Source: an uncultured Slackia sp. (GTDB lineage Bacteria > Actinomycetota > Coriobacteriia > Coriobacteriales > Eggerthellaceae). Taken from it: 10,652 nt of DNA. Under the pieces are notes generated by a model. It saw only the letters and a list, made by a program, of their open reading frames with translations, was not told where the DNA came from and did no database searches. The translations under genes and the position numbers were made by a program. Below, piece after piece: positions 1 through 7,288 of this stretch (positions within the stretch are counted from its first letter, which is position 1; each line of letters starts with the position of its first letter). The stretch lies in assembly GCA_900553775.1 (NCBI GenBank), contig USEZ01000055.1:1-10652 (forward strand). Reading direction: 5' to 3'.

Positions 1-1547
1 CATCCGACGCCGCGGGCAAGCATACGTGGGAGGTCAAGCCCGAGCCCATCACCGACATCGCCGAAACCGTCGACACCGAAGTGCTCGTGATCGGCGCCGG
101 CTACTCCGGAACCTGCTGCGCGCTCAATGCCGCCGAAAACGGCACGAAGGTGATCCTGGTGGAGAAAGACAACGTGCCGAACGGCCACGGCGTGGGCGGC
201 ACGGGCGCCGTGGGCTCCCGCGCGCTCGACGAGTTGGGCATCAAGCTCGACAAGTCCATCGAGATGGAGCGTTGGGTGGCCACCTGCGGCGGCCGTTGCC
301 GCGAATCGTTGGTGGGCAAGTGGTTCCGCGAGTCCGAGCGCTGCATGAACTGGCTGCTCGATCTGGCCGAATCCGACGGCGCGAAATGCATGGTCACGGT
401 GGGCTCTCATTCCACGGTGCACCCCGAGGCCGATTGCTATCACATGATTTCGGGCGGCAAGACCACCAACGACAACATGAGCATCGCCAACTACATCGAG
501 TACCTCTTCATCGCCAAGGCCGAAGAGACGGGCAATTTCGAGCTCGTGTACAACAGCCCCGCCGTGCAGCTGGTGCAAGACGACTCCGGCAAGGTGACGG
601 GCGCCATCTGCGAAACCGAGAACGGCTACGTGCAGTACAACGCGTCGAAAGGCGTCGTGCTTGCCACGGGCGACGTGAGCTATAACGACGAATACATCGA
701 CGAGTTCGCCCCGATCGCCAAAAAGGTCATGACCCGTCTGTGCTCCGACCAGGGCAACACCGGCGACGGCCACAATATGGCCGCGTGGGCGGGCGGCACC
801 TTCCAGGACGGCCCGTGGCCCACGATGATGCACCCGCAGGCCGCCGGCATGTTCCACGGCCCCTTCCTGTTCATCAATCCCGAGGGCAAGCGCTTCATGA
901 ACGAGGCCACCTGGGTGCAGGGCAAATGCGTCGGAACCATGGTCAACGGCGGCTCCGACCATTGCTGGTCGATCTTCGATGCCAGCTTCCAGGAAGACAA
1001 CACCGCATCGCTCGAGTTCGGCGGCGGCATGTTCTGGGACAGCTTCCGCGCGGTGGGCTCCACCGCCGCCGACGCATCGGCGTCGCATGCGGCATCGGTC
1101 GAGAAGGGCGTGACCGAAACTCCCGAGAACTACAAGAAGGCCGACACCATCGACGAGCTGCTCGCGCAGATCGACGGCATGGACGTCGAAACGGCGAAAG
1201 CCACCATCGAGCGCTACAACGAGCTGTGCGCGGCGGGCGAGGACACCGACTTCTTCAAAGAGTCGCACTTCCTGTTCCCGGTGGAAGAAGGCCCCTTCTA
1301 CGCCGTCAAGGTTGCCCCCGGCCTGCTGGCCGTCGTGGGCGGCATCCACATCTCCGACAACTTCGAAGTGCTCGATGGCAACGACAAGCCCATCGAGGGT
1401 CTGTACGCCATCGGCAATTGCTCGGGCGACATGTACGCCTACGACTACCCGATCAACGTCCAGGGCAACAGCCACGGACGCTGCCTGGTGGAAGGCAAAT
1501 GCCTGGGCGAGCAGCTCGCCGGCGTCTATGACGACGTGAAGGCGTAA
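1..1547 (+). CDS. FAD-dependent fumarate/urocanate reductase-family flavoprotein (5' partial)
   Basis: The reading frame is open to the left edge (first full codon at base 3), so the N-terminus, probably with an export signal, lies outside the window. The GTG at 81 falls in the first beta strand of the FAD fold and is not the true start. Visible features are the dinucleotide-binding motif VIGAGYSGTCCA, then GHGVGGTGAVGSR, a central NPEGKRFMNEA segment, and a C-terminal FAD-binding block (GLYAIGNCSGDMYAYDYP, then NSHGRCLVEGK). This is the FAD_binding_2 architecture of soluble fumarate reductases, which pass electrons from menaquinol or cytochromes to an organic acceptor at the cell surface. 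The His of MMHP (831-833) is kept, but the fumarate-reductase proton-donor Arg and second active-site His are replaced (see findings). The electron acceptor is therefore unknown and probably not fumarate. Stop TAA is at 1545-1547. The family assignment is firm; the substrate is not. Confidence 0.9.
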   Translation, partial: SDAAGKHTWEVKPEPITDIAETVDTEVLVIGAGYSGTCCALNAAENGTKVILVEKDNVPNGHGVGGTGAVGSRALDELGIKLDKSIEMERWVATCGGRCRESLVGKWFRESERCMNWLLDLAESDGAKCMVTVGSHSTVHPEADCYHMISGGKTTNDNMSIANYIEYLFIAKAEETGNFELVYNSPAVQLVQDDSGKVTGAICETENGYVQYNASKGVVLATGDVSYNDEYIDEFAPIAKKVMTRLCSDQGNTGDGHNMAAWAGGTFQDGPWPTMMHPQAAGMFHGPFLFINPEGKRFMNEATWVQGKCVGTMVNGGSDHCWSIFDASFQEDNTASLEFGGGMFWDSFRAVGSTAADASASHAASVEKGVTETPENYKKADTIDELLAQIDGMDVETAKATIERYNELCAAGEDTDFFKESHFLFPVEEGPFYAVKVAPGLLAVVGGIHISDNFEVLDGNDKPIEGLYAIGNCSGDMYAYDYPINVQGNSHGRCLVEGKCLGEQLAGVYDDVKA

Positions 1548-1733
1548 GCGCCGCTTCGACGTTTTCGATCCGCTTTTCCGAGCGGTTCGTCGGGCGAGCG
1601 TCCTGCGGCGCTGCGGCGCCGTCGTTTCTCCCCTCGCAGGGGCGCCGTCCGGTCGAACCCGTTTTTTGCAAGGGATGACCCATCCCGTCATAGCGTTCCG
1701 GGTGCATGCGCATCCGAAACACCCCCCCTCCCT

Positions 1734-1778
1734 GGGAAGGCCCGCACCTCTGCGGGCCTTCCCGCTTCTCGGCCCTTT
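1734..1778 (+). terminator. Probable transcription terminator of the flavoprotein gene
   Basis: There is a perfect 13-bp stem, GGGAAGGCCCGCA (1734-1746) and TGCGGGCCTTCCC (1751-1763), around a CCTC tetraloop. The downstream tract is pyrimidine-rich and contains TTTT at 1775-1778, but there is no clean U-run directly after the stem. Efficiency as an intrinsic terminator is therefore uncertain. It lies about 190 bp after the flavoprotein stop and upstream of the next promoter. Confidence 0.55.
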
Positions 1779-1859
1779 TGCGCTTCGTCCATCGCCCGGA
1801 TACGTCTTGCCGTTCGCAGCGCCCGGGCGCCTTTCGCCGCCATCGGCCGCTCGACCGGC

Positions 1860-1865
1860 TATAAT
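1860..1865 (+). promoter_or_regulatory. Candidate -10 box for the M20-MFS operon
   Basis: This is an exact TATAAT in very GC-rich surroundings, about 90 bp before the M20 start codon. No TTGACA-like -35 hexamer is visible at 16-18 bp spacing and there is no TG extension, so recognition may depend on an activator or the box may be chance. If used, the leader would be about 80 nt and include the hairpin at 1907-1930. Confidence 0.45.
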
Positions 1866-1906
1866 TGCCGCCCACATACCGAAAAACGAGAGGGCGCGGG
1901 CTTTTC

Positions 1907-1930
1907 GGGCGCTTTTCGAGAAAGGCGCCC
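1907..1930 (+). other. Leader hairpin upstream of the M20 peptidase gene
   Basis: The arms GGGCGCTTTT (1907-1916) and AAAGGCGCCC (1921-1930) form a 10-bp stem with one G-U pair around a CGAG tetraloop. It ends 12 nt before the ribosome-binding site at 1943-1948. It has no U-run, so it is more likely an mRNA-stabilising or translation-affecting structure than a terminator. The function is inferred only from position. Confidence 0.4.
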
Positions 1931-1955
1931 GTCCGCGTCGAAAGGGGGAATGGGC

Positions 1956-3407
1956 ATGGCTGTGCTCGTCGTGGCGATCGGCATCGTGGCCGTGTTGGCG
2001 GCGGTGTTGGCGGTGAATGCGGCAAGGCTCAAGCCGACGCCGGTGGAAGATCCCTTGCCGCAAAGCGGCGCGATGGGAACCGACGAGGCGGTCGAGCGTT
2101 TCCGCGAGATTCTGCGCAGCAAGACGGTCTGGGCGGCCGGCGACCCGGATGCCGACCATACGGCGTTCGACGAGTTCGTTCCCAAACTGCGCCGTCTGTA
2201 TCCGCGCGTGTTCGAAACGTGCGAGCTCGAGATGATCGACACCTACGGCATCTCGCTTCTGTGGAAAGGGGCCGACCGCGCCTGTGCCCCTGTGCTGTTC
2301 ATGGCGCATCATGATGTGGTGGAAGCCGATCCGGCCGGCTGGACGCACGATCCGTTCGCGGCCGATGTCGAAGACGGCAAGATCTATGCCCGCGGCGCGG
2401 TGGACACCAAATGCATCTGGGCGGCGCTCATGGAGGCCGCCGAAACGCTTATCGCCGAAGGCTACACGCCTCCGCGCGACGTGTATTTCTTCTCGTCGAA
2501 TACCGAAGAAGACGGCGGCGAAACCGCCCCCCATATGATCGAGCACCTCAAGAAGATCGACCGCCTTCCCTATATGGTTCTCGACGAGGGCGGCGCCGTC
2601 ATCGACAACCCGCCGCTCGGCGTGAAGGGCGAATTCGCCGCGATCGGCGTGGCCGAGAAGGGCATTTTCGACGCGTATATCGAAACGTCGGCCTCGGGCG
2701 GGCATGCATCCACCCCGTCTTTGGGCGATGCCACGGCCAAGTTGGTATCGGGGCTCGACGATCTGCAGAAAAACCCGCCGCGCGCCGCGCTTTCCGAGCC
2801 TGTGGCGGCCATGCTCAAAGAGCTCGCGGCCCACAGCGGCTTCGGGCTGCGCCTGGTATTCGGCAATCTGTGGCTGTTCCGCCCGCTCGTGGTGAAGATC
2901 ATGAAGGGAAATTCCGAAACGGCCGCCATGGCGCGCACCACCTACGCTCTCACGCAGCTCGAAGGAAGCCGCGCCCACAACGTCATTCCGAAAAAGGCGA
3001 AGGCCACGGTGAACGTGCGCATCGACCCGAGCGAATCGGTTGCGACGGCTTTGGGCCGCATCAAGGAGCGTTTCGACGACGAAACCTCCTACGAACTGGC
3101 CGAAGTGTGCGAGCCTTCGCCGGTTTCCCCCTTCGAGGGCGACCCGGCGTTCGACTATCTGCGCCGCATCGTGCACAGCGTCTACCCCGATGCGGGCATC
3201 GCGCCCTACGTGCAGACCAGCTGCAGCGACGCCCGTCATTTCGCCCGCGTTTGCCCGCGCACCTATCGTTTCGCCGGCATCCTGTTCCGCGGCGACCAGC
3301 GCATGCGCATCCACGGCCAGGACGAGAATCTCGATGTCGATGCCTACAAGCGCGGCGTCGGATTCTACATCGAGCTTATCCGCCATCTTGACATGCTGGG
3401 GAGGTGA
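1956..3407 (+). CDS. Membrane-anchored M20 family metallopeptidase (carboxypeptidase S / PM20D1-like)
   Basis: Zinc-dependent M20 hydrolase of 483 aa. An N-terminal hydrophobic helix (about residues 2-20) should anchor it with the catalytic domain outside. Expected metal and catalytic residues are visible: His118 and Asp120 in MAHHDVV, Asp150 in GAVDTK, the Glu184-Glu185 pair in NTEEDGG, Asp210 in LDEGG and His453 in RIHGQDE. The middle dimerisation domain contains GHASTP. The order and wording of motifs, including GNLWLF, ARTTYALT and HNVIPKKAKATVNVRI, match the yeast carboxypeptidase S/mammalian PM20D1 branch, which cleaves peptides or N-acyl amino acids. I chose ATG 1956 over ATG 1950 because AGGGGG (1943-1948) is 7 nt from the former and only 1 nt from the latter. 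It is followed by an MFS gene 6 bp downstream, so the hydrolysis product may be imported. The exact substrate is unknown. Confidence 0.88.
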   Translation: MAVLVVAIGIVAVLAAVLAVNAARLKPTPVEDPLPQSGAMGTDEAVERFREILRSKTVWAAGDPDADHTAFDEFVPKLRRLYPRVFETCELEMIDTYGISLLWKGADRACAPVLFMAHHDVVEADPAGWTHDPFAADVEDGKIYARGAVDTKCIWAALMEAAETLIAEGYTPPRDVYFFSSNTEEDGGETAPHMIEHLKKIDRLPYMVLDEGGAVIDNPPLGVKGEFAAIGVAEKGIFDAYIETSASGGHASTPSLGDATAKLVSGLDDLQKNPPRAALSEPVAAMLKELAAHSGFGLRLVFGNLWLFRPLVVKIMKGNSETAAMARTTYALTQLEGSRAHNVIPKKAKATVNVRIDPSESVATALGRIKERFDDETSYELAEVCEPSPVSPFEGDPAFDYLRRIVHSVYPDAGIAPYVQTSCSDARHFARVCPRTYRFAGILFRGDQRMRIHGQDENLDVDAYKRGVGFYIELIRHLDMLGR

Positions 3408-3413
3408 GGGCGC

Positions 3414-4778
3414 ATGACCGACGGATCCAAGCGGGCCGCCCCGCGTGCGGGTCGATTCTTCTACGGATGGTGGGTGGTGATCGGCGGGCTGCTGATCATG
3501 GCAACCTGCTATACCGCCTTCGTGAACTGCATTCCGCTGTTCCAGACGCATATCGTGCGCGACCTGGGCATCACGGTGGGGCAGTTCAACACGGGCGTGT
3601 CGCTGTGTACGGTGGTGGCGGTGTTCGCATCGCTTGTCATCGGACGTCTGACCGATCGCTATCCGGCGCGCGCCCTGGGCGCTTTCACCATCGTGACGAG
3701 CGCCGTGGCCCTCGTGGGCCTTTCCCTGATTCAGGAAGTGTGGCAGCTCTATGTGCTGTGCATCATCGCAGGCATGGTGGTGGTCGCAGGAACGCGTCTG
3801 CTCGTGTCGGTGGTCATCTCGAACTGGTTCACGCTCAAACGCGGCCTGGCGGTTTCGATCGCCCTTTCGGGTTCGGGCGTGGGCGGCGTGATCCTGTCTC
3901 CCATCACGAGCGCGGTCATCTCTTCGTACGGATGGCGCGTCGCATTCGTGGTGTTGGCGGCGATCTGCCTGGCGGCGGCGTTGCCCGTCACGCTGGCGGC
4001 GTTCGCGACGCGTCCGAGCGACAAGGGCATGCTGCCTTACGGCGCGGGCGCCGTCGAACAGGCCAAGGCCGACCTCTCTCCCGATGCGCCCGTCACCGTC
4101 TCGGTCGGTTGGGCGGTGCTGCGCAGGAATGCGGGCTTTTGGGCGCTCGTGTTCGGCTTCGTGATGATGGGCATCGCCAACGGCGCCTTCATCACCAATG
4201 CGGTGGCGAACATGACCTCGGTCACGGTGGGCGGCACCGAGGTGGTCACGGGCGGCCACTCCGTCATGTGGGCGGGCGCCGTCTGGTCGTTCTATCTGGG
4301 CTTGGTTATCGTGGCGAAGGTATCGCTCGGCGCGATCTACGACCGTTTCGGCCTGAAGGTGGGAACCGCGCTCGGCACGATTGCTTCCACGGCGGCGGCC
4401 GTGTTCCTGTGCTTCGCGGCCACCGATTGGGGCCCGATCCTTGCATGCGTGTGCTTCGCGTTCGCCACGTGCATGGGAACGGTTGCGCCGCCCGTCGTGG
4501 TTGCCAAGCAGTATGGCAAGAAGGATTTCGGCACCGTGACCGGCATCGTGACGGCCTTCGAGCTGTTCGGCGCCGCCATCGGTTCGGTCGCATCGGGCAT
4601 TTTGTTCGACGCGTATCTGTCGTTCGTGCCGGTGTGGGCCATGATGGGCGCGGCGTCGGTGCTCATGGGCGTAGCGCTTCTGGCGTCCATTCCCGCCGCC
4701 CGCAAGCTGGTCGAACGCCGTCGTGCCGAAGGCGCTCCCGAGCTTGACGAGGAAGGCTTCGAGGTCGCATCCGCATAG
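3414..4778 (+). CDS. MFS transporter, OFA/monocarboxylate-like
   Basis: A 454-aa protein with about 12 predicted membrane segments in two halves, separated by a hydrophilic loop near residues 200-235. It begins with the YGWW motif before helix 1 (residues 17-20). It carries the MFS loop motif GRLTDRYPAR between helices 2 and 3 (77-86) and the related AIYDRFGLKVG in the second half. The block NWFTLKRGLAVSIALSGSG followed by GWR is typical of oxalate/formate-antiporter-like and monocarboxylate-transporter-like MFS members, which move small organic acids. The tail from about 430 is charged and cytoplasmic. The start at 3414 is set by GAGGTGAGGG (3401-3410), which overlaps the TGA stop of the M20 gene, so the two are almost certainly co-transcribed and may be translationally coupled. 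Family is certain; substrate is inferred only as a product or relative of the M20 reaction. Confidence 0.9.
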   Translation: MTDGSKRAAPRAGRFFYGWWVVIGGLLIMATCYTAFVNCIPLFQTHIVRDLGITVGQFNTGVSLCTVVAVFASLVIGRLTDRYPARALGAFTIVTSAVALVGLSLIQEVWQLYVLCIIAGMVVVAGTRLLVSVVISNWFTLKRGLAVSIALSGSGVGGVILSPITSAVISSYGWRVAFVVLAAICLAAALPVTLAAFATRPSDKGMLPYGAGAVEQAKADLSPDAPVTVSVGWAVLRRNAGFWALVFGFVMMGIANGAFITNAVANMTSVTVGGTEVVTGGHSVMWAGAVWSFYLGLVIVAKVSLGAIYDRFGLKVGTALGTIASTAAAVFLCFAATDWGPILACVCFAFATCMGTVAPPVVVAKQYGKKDFGTVTGIVTAFELFGAAIGSVASGILFDAYLSFVPVWAMMGAASVLMGVALLASIPAARKLVERRRAEGAPELDEEGFEVASA

Positions 4779-4837
4779 AAGGCGGCCGGTGCGCCGCGCG
4801 GCAACCGGCTGCTCGGATGCATGCGGAACTTGCAGAC

Positions 4838-4873
4838 AAGGTGCCCGCCGCATGAAGCGGCGGGCACCTTTTT
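4838..4873 (+). terminator. Rho-independent terminator of the M20-MFS operon
   Basis: A perfect 14-bp stem, AAGGTGCCCGCCGC (4838-4851) with GCGGCGGGCACCTT (4857-4870), around the loop ATGAA. The T-run covers 4869-4873. It lies 60 bp after the MFS stop. On the opposite strand there is no proper U-run, so it mainly serves the plus strand. Confidence 0.92.
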
Positions 4874-4892
4874 CGCCGTCGAAGCGGAGCAG

Positions 4893-4939
4893 GCTTATGC
4901 CGTGCCGCGGCTCCTGCAATGTTGCGGCACGGCATAAGC
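4893..4939 (-). repeat. Perfect 16-bp inverted repeat just after menG (possible terminator)
   Basis: GCTTATGCCGTGCCGC (4893-4908) and its exact complement GCGGCACGGCATAAGC (4924-4939) flank a 15-nt loop. It begins one base after the proper menG stop (TAA at 4943-4941 on the minus strand), the place expected of a menG terminator. No U-run follows on either strand. The loop and inner arm could also form a small alternative stem (GCAA/TTGC). It could act as a transcript-end stabiliser, a factor-dependent terminator or a small palindromic repeat element. Confidence 0.75.
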
Positions 4940-4940
4940 G

Positions 4941-5695
4941 TTATTTGCGTCCCGTATGCACGGCCACGATGCCGCCGGCGTAATTCTTCCAGGCCACATC
5001 CCTGAATCCCGCTTCGCGCAGCATGGCGGCATACGCCTTTTGGTCGGGAACGCCCTGATCGATTCGGCCAGGTACACGAAGCTTTCGGCATCGCGGGTGA
5101 AAAGCCAGCCCCAGAACGGGATCATCACCTTCAGATAGATGTGGTAGAGCCCGCGCCATAAAGCGTTCGGAGGCGTGGAGAATTCCAGACAGGCGAACGT
5201 GCCGCCCGGCTTGAGCACGCGATGCACCTCTTCGAGCGCCTGCATGCGGTCGGGGATGTTACGGATGCCGTACGCCATGGTCACGGCGTCGTAGGAGTTG
5301 TCGGGGTAGGGCACGTGCTGGGCGTCCACCACGTCGAAATCGACCGGCACGCCGTTGTTCTCGCCCGCCTTCATGCGCTCGCGCGCGACATCGAGCATTT
5401 CGGGAACGAAATCGGTCAGCTGGATGTGCGCGGGCGGGCGCCTCGACGCCGCCATGTAGCTGACATCTCCCGTGCCGCCTGCCAGATCGAGCAGGTCGGA
5501 CGCGTCGGTCAGGCGTGCGGCATCCACGGTTTTGCGCAGCCATCCTTTATAAAGGCCGAAGCTCGAGAAGGCGTTGAACTTCTTATATTGCTCGGCGATG
5601 GTGCCGAAGATATGCTGCACGCGCTCTTCGGAAAGGGCGGCGTCGGCCTCTTCGCCTGTTGCGGTGTCTATGCTGTGATGGCTGGTTTCGCTCAT
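4941..5695 (-). CDS. menG: Demethylmenaquinone methyltransferase MenG/UbiE, with an apparent frameshift
   Basis: SAM-dependent C-methyltransferase for the last step of menaquinone synthesis. Start is ATG at 5695-5693, giving MSETSHH. It has the N-terminal IFGTIAEQYKKFNAFSSFG block, SAM motif I LDLAGGTGD (residues 69-77), and the UbiE signatures AVTMAYGIRNIPDR (137-150) and RVLKPGG. The frame fits the family to residue 217 (ESIRAFP), then becomes nonsense and runs to a stop at 4897-4895. Shifting frame at the GGG run at 5046-5048 (plus strand) restores the family C-terminus, DQKAYAAMLREAGF and then NYAGGIVAVHTGRK, ending at TAA 4943-4941. One added base would give 251 aa, a normal MenG length. 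This is either a sequencing/assembly indel or a genuine recent mutation. As written, the gene would encode a protein with an altered tail. It is convergent with the MFS gene and divergent from the amidohydrolase. Confidence 0.88.
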
Positions 5696-5919
5696 GGTGC
5701 TTCCGTCCGATTCGTTTGCTTCGGTCGTCAAGTATGCGGCGTTTCCCTGTTTTCCGCCACGATTTTGCGCCGATACCGCAACACGCGCATAAACGGGCGT
5801 CCGCGTTTCGCGCATCGCGGCGCGCATCTGCGCCGGGCGCATGGATTTTCGGCGACGATATGCGGCGCTTCGCCGTTTTCGACCGCGCAGGTATCGCGCC
5901 TGCGGGGCGATGCGCTATC
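5696..5919. other. Divergent intergenic region between menG and the amidohydrolase
   Basis: This 224-bp spacer should hold promoters for both directions. No clear -10/-35 pair stands out on either strand. A TATCAT lies at 5916-5921 on the plus strand, but it overlaps the proposed start of the amidohydrolase and has no -35. The menG frame stays open upstream to an ATG at 5842, but that extension has no family similarity that I recognise. Confidence 0.4.
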
Positions 5920-7287
5920 ATGTCGGGCATGCTTTTGTGTGCTGAACATATCATCCCCGTCACGCAACCGCCGATCGACGATGGCGCGGTCTTGGTGCGC
6001 GACGGGCGCATCGTTGAAATAGGCGGTGCCCAACGTATGAAAGCGCGCTATCCCGAAGAGGAGGTGCGCGATTTCGGCCGTGCCGCCATCATGCCGGGTT
6101 TCGTCGATTGCCATACGCATCTCGAATACACGGCGCTGCGCGGCATCGTCCATGACGTCCCATATGCGGAATGGCTTGCCCACGAGCACGCCAAGGCCGA
6201 CATGCTCACGCATGACGACCGCTACGATTCCGCCCTGCTCGGCGGCATGGAAATGCTTTCCGGCGGCGTCACCACCGTGGCCGATTTCACCGGCACGGGC
6301 GCTTCGCGCGAGGCCGTGCGCGACCTCGGCCTGCGCTCGGTGGTGTATCGCAGCGTCGGCGTGCCCGAGAAGGCGAAGGTCGATTCCGCCATCGAAGAGG
6401 CCGCGCGCGACGTGCAGGCGTGGGCGGCCGACTCCGATCCCGAGCTCGTGCGCATCGGCATCGCGCCGAAGGCGCTCCATGCGTGCCATCCTACGGTGTT
6501 CGCCCGCGTGAACGAGGTCGCGAAGCGTCTCGGCATCCCGGTCGCCATGCATATGGCCGGCAGCTACGAGGAGTACCAATACATCAAGAACGGATCCACG
6601 CCGCTTTCGGTGCGCGGGATTCAGGGCGATGACAACCTGACCGACCGCCCCATGTGGCTTCCGACGGGCGTCACGCCGGTGAATTACGCGCTGAACTGGG
6701 GCGCCTTCCAAAGCGACGACGTGCTTGCCGTGCATTGCGTCCATGTCGACGATGCCGACATCGCCAAGCTGAAGGAATACGACGTGGCCGTGGCCGTATG
6801 CACACGCTGCAACGCCCAGCTGGGCATGGGCCTCGCGCCGCTGCAGAAGTTCCTGCAGGCGGGCATCCGCGTGGGTCTGGGCACCGATTCGCCCGCAGCC
6901 ACCGACACCTCCGACATGTTCACCGAGATGCGTCTGGCCACGCTGATTCATCGCGCGGTCGATCGCTCCGACTTCCTCACCGCGCAGACCATGATCGAGC
7001 TTGCCACCATCGGCGGCGCCCGTGCTTTGCGCATGGAGGATGAAATCGGCAGCCTCGAAGCGGGCAAGCGCGCCGATATCATCGCGGTCGATTTGTCCGG
7101 GTCGCGTCAGACGCCTTTGGTCGACCCGGTCACGGCGGTGGTCACGGGCGCGGCGGCGGCCGACGTGGTGTTCACTATGGTGGGCGGCGTGATCCGCTAC
7201 GAACATGGCGGCCACTGGAACGCCAACGTCGATCCCGCCGAGGTGGCGCATCGCGGCATCCATATTCGCGGAAAGCTGAGAGATTAG
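5920..7287 (+). CDS. Amidohydrolase of the TRZ/ATZ (cog0402) family
   Basis: About 455 aa. A small N-terminal beta domain (VLVRDGRIVEIG) leads into a TIM barrel with metal ligands His65 and His67 (HTHLEY), His211 (HMAGS), His272 (AVHCVHV) and Asp323 (GLGTDSP). A C-terminal composite domain contains GSLEAGKRADIIAVD. This is the layout of 5'-methylthioadenosine/S-adenosylhomocysteine, aminodeoxyfutalosine and guanine deaminases. HTHLE, the segment TPVNYALNWGAF before the fourth ligand, and the position beside menG suggest aminodeoxyfutalosine deaminase of the futalosine menaquinone route. However, the deaminase HxxE glutamate is Gly214 here, so activity is open. The start is uncertain: ATG 5920 gives a full beta domain, ATG 5929 is an alternative, and neither has a strong ribosome-binding site. 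The next gene starts 1 bp after the TAG stop. Confidence 0.85.
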   Translation: MSGMLLCAEHIIPVTQPPIDDGAVLVRDGRIVEIGGAQRMKARYPEEEVRDFGRAAIMPGFVDCHTHLEYTALRGIVHDVPYAEWLAHEHAKADMLTHDDRYDSALLGGMEMLSGGVTTVADFTGTGASREAVRDLGLRSVVYRSVGVPEKAKVDSAIEEAARDVQAWAADSDPELVRIGIAPKALHACHPTVFARVNEVAKRLGIPVAMHMAGSYEEYQYIKNGSTPLSVRGIQGDDNLTDRPMWLPTGVTPVNYALNWGAFQSDDVLAVHCVHVDDADIAKLKEYDVAVAVCTRCNAQLGMGLAPLQKFLQAGIRVGLGTDSPAATDTSDMFTEMRLATLIHRAVDRSDFLTAQTMIELATIGGARALRMEDEIGSLEAGKRADIIAVDLSGSRQTPLVDPVTAVVTGAAAADVVFTMVGGVIRYEHGGHWNANVDPAEVAHRGIHIRGKLRD

Positions 7288-7288
7288 C

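Larger units (their letters stand above)
1548..1955. other. Intergenic region between flavoprotein and M20 peptidase genes
   Basis: A gap of about 400 bp with no convincing gene; frames open across it have no matching ribosome-binding site or recognisable protein. It holds a small stem (CCGCT/AGCGG, 1570-1585), a short hairpin GGGATG-ACC-CATCCC (1672-1686), a strong 13-bp hairpin (1734-1763), a consensus -10 box (1860-1865) and a leader hairpin (1907-1930). The left half is probably the flavoprotein 3' end and the right half the promoter and leader of the M20-MFS operon. Confidence 0.6.

Noticed and set aside
1666..2016. Small plus-strand frame in the gap before the M20 gene
   Set aside because: It has no ribosome-binding site or family motif and overlaps the M20 start; its content is Pro/Ala/Arg filler typical of GC-rich spacer.
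2411..3391. 326-codon plus-strand frame inside the M20 gene
   Set aside because: Out-of-frame shadow. The M20 frame carries all the catalytic motifs.
3404..4747. 447-codon plus-strand frame overlapping the MFS gene
   Set aside because: It is an out-of-frame reading of the transporter, rich in Arg, Gly and His with no membrane segments. The MFS frame has a good ribosome-binding site and family motifs.
5709..5731. TTGACG on the minus strand (5731-5726) as a menG -35 box
   Set aside because: At 17-bp spacing the -10 position reads GGACGG, and transcription would start almost on the menG start codon.
5696..5842. N-terminal extension of menG to an ATG at 5842
   Set aside because: The extra 49 residues have no MenG similarity, and normal family length is reached from 5695.
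5659..5919. Upstream extension of the amidohydrolase to 5659
   Set aside because: It would overlap the menG start on the other strand, and the added residues do not resemble the family N-terminus, which begins around residue 4 of the chosen protein.
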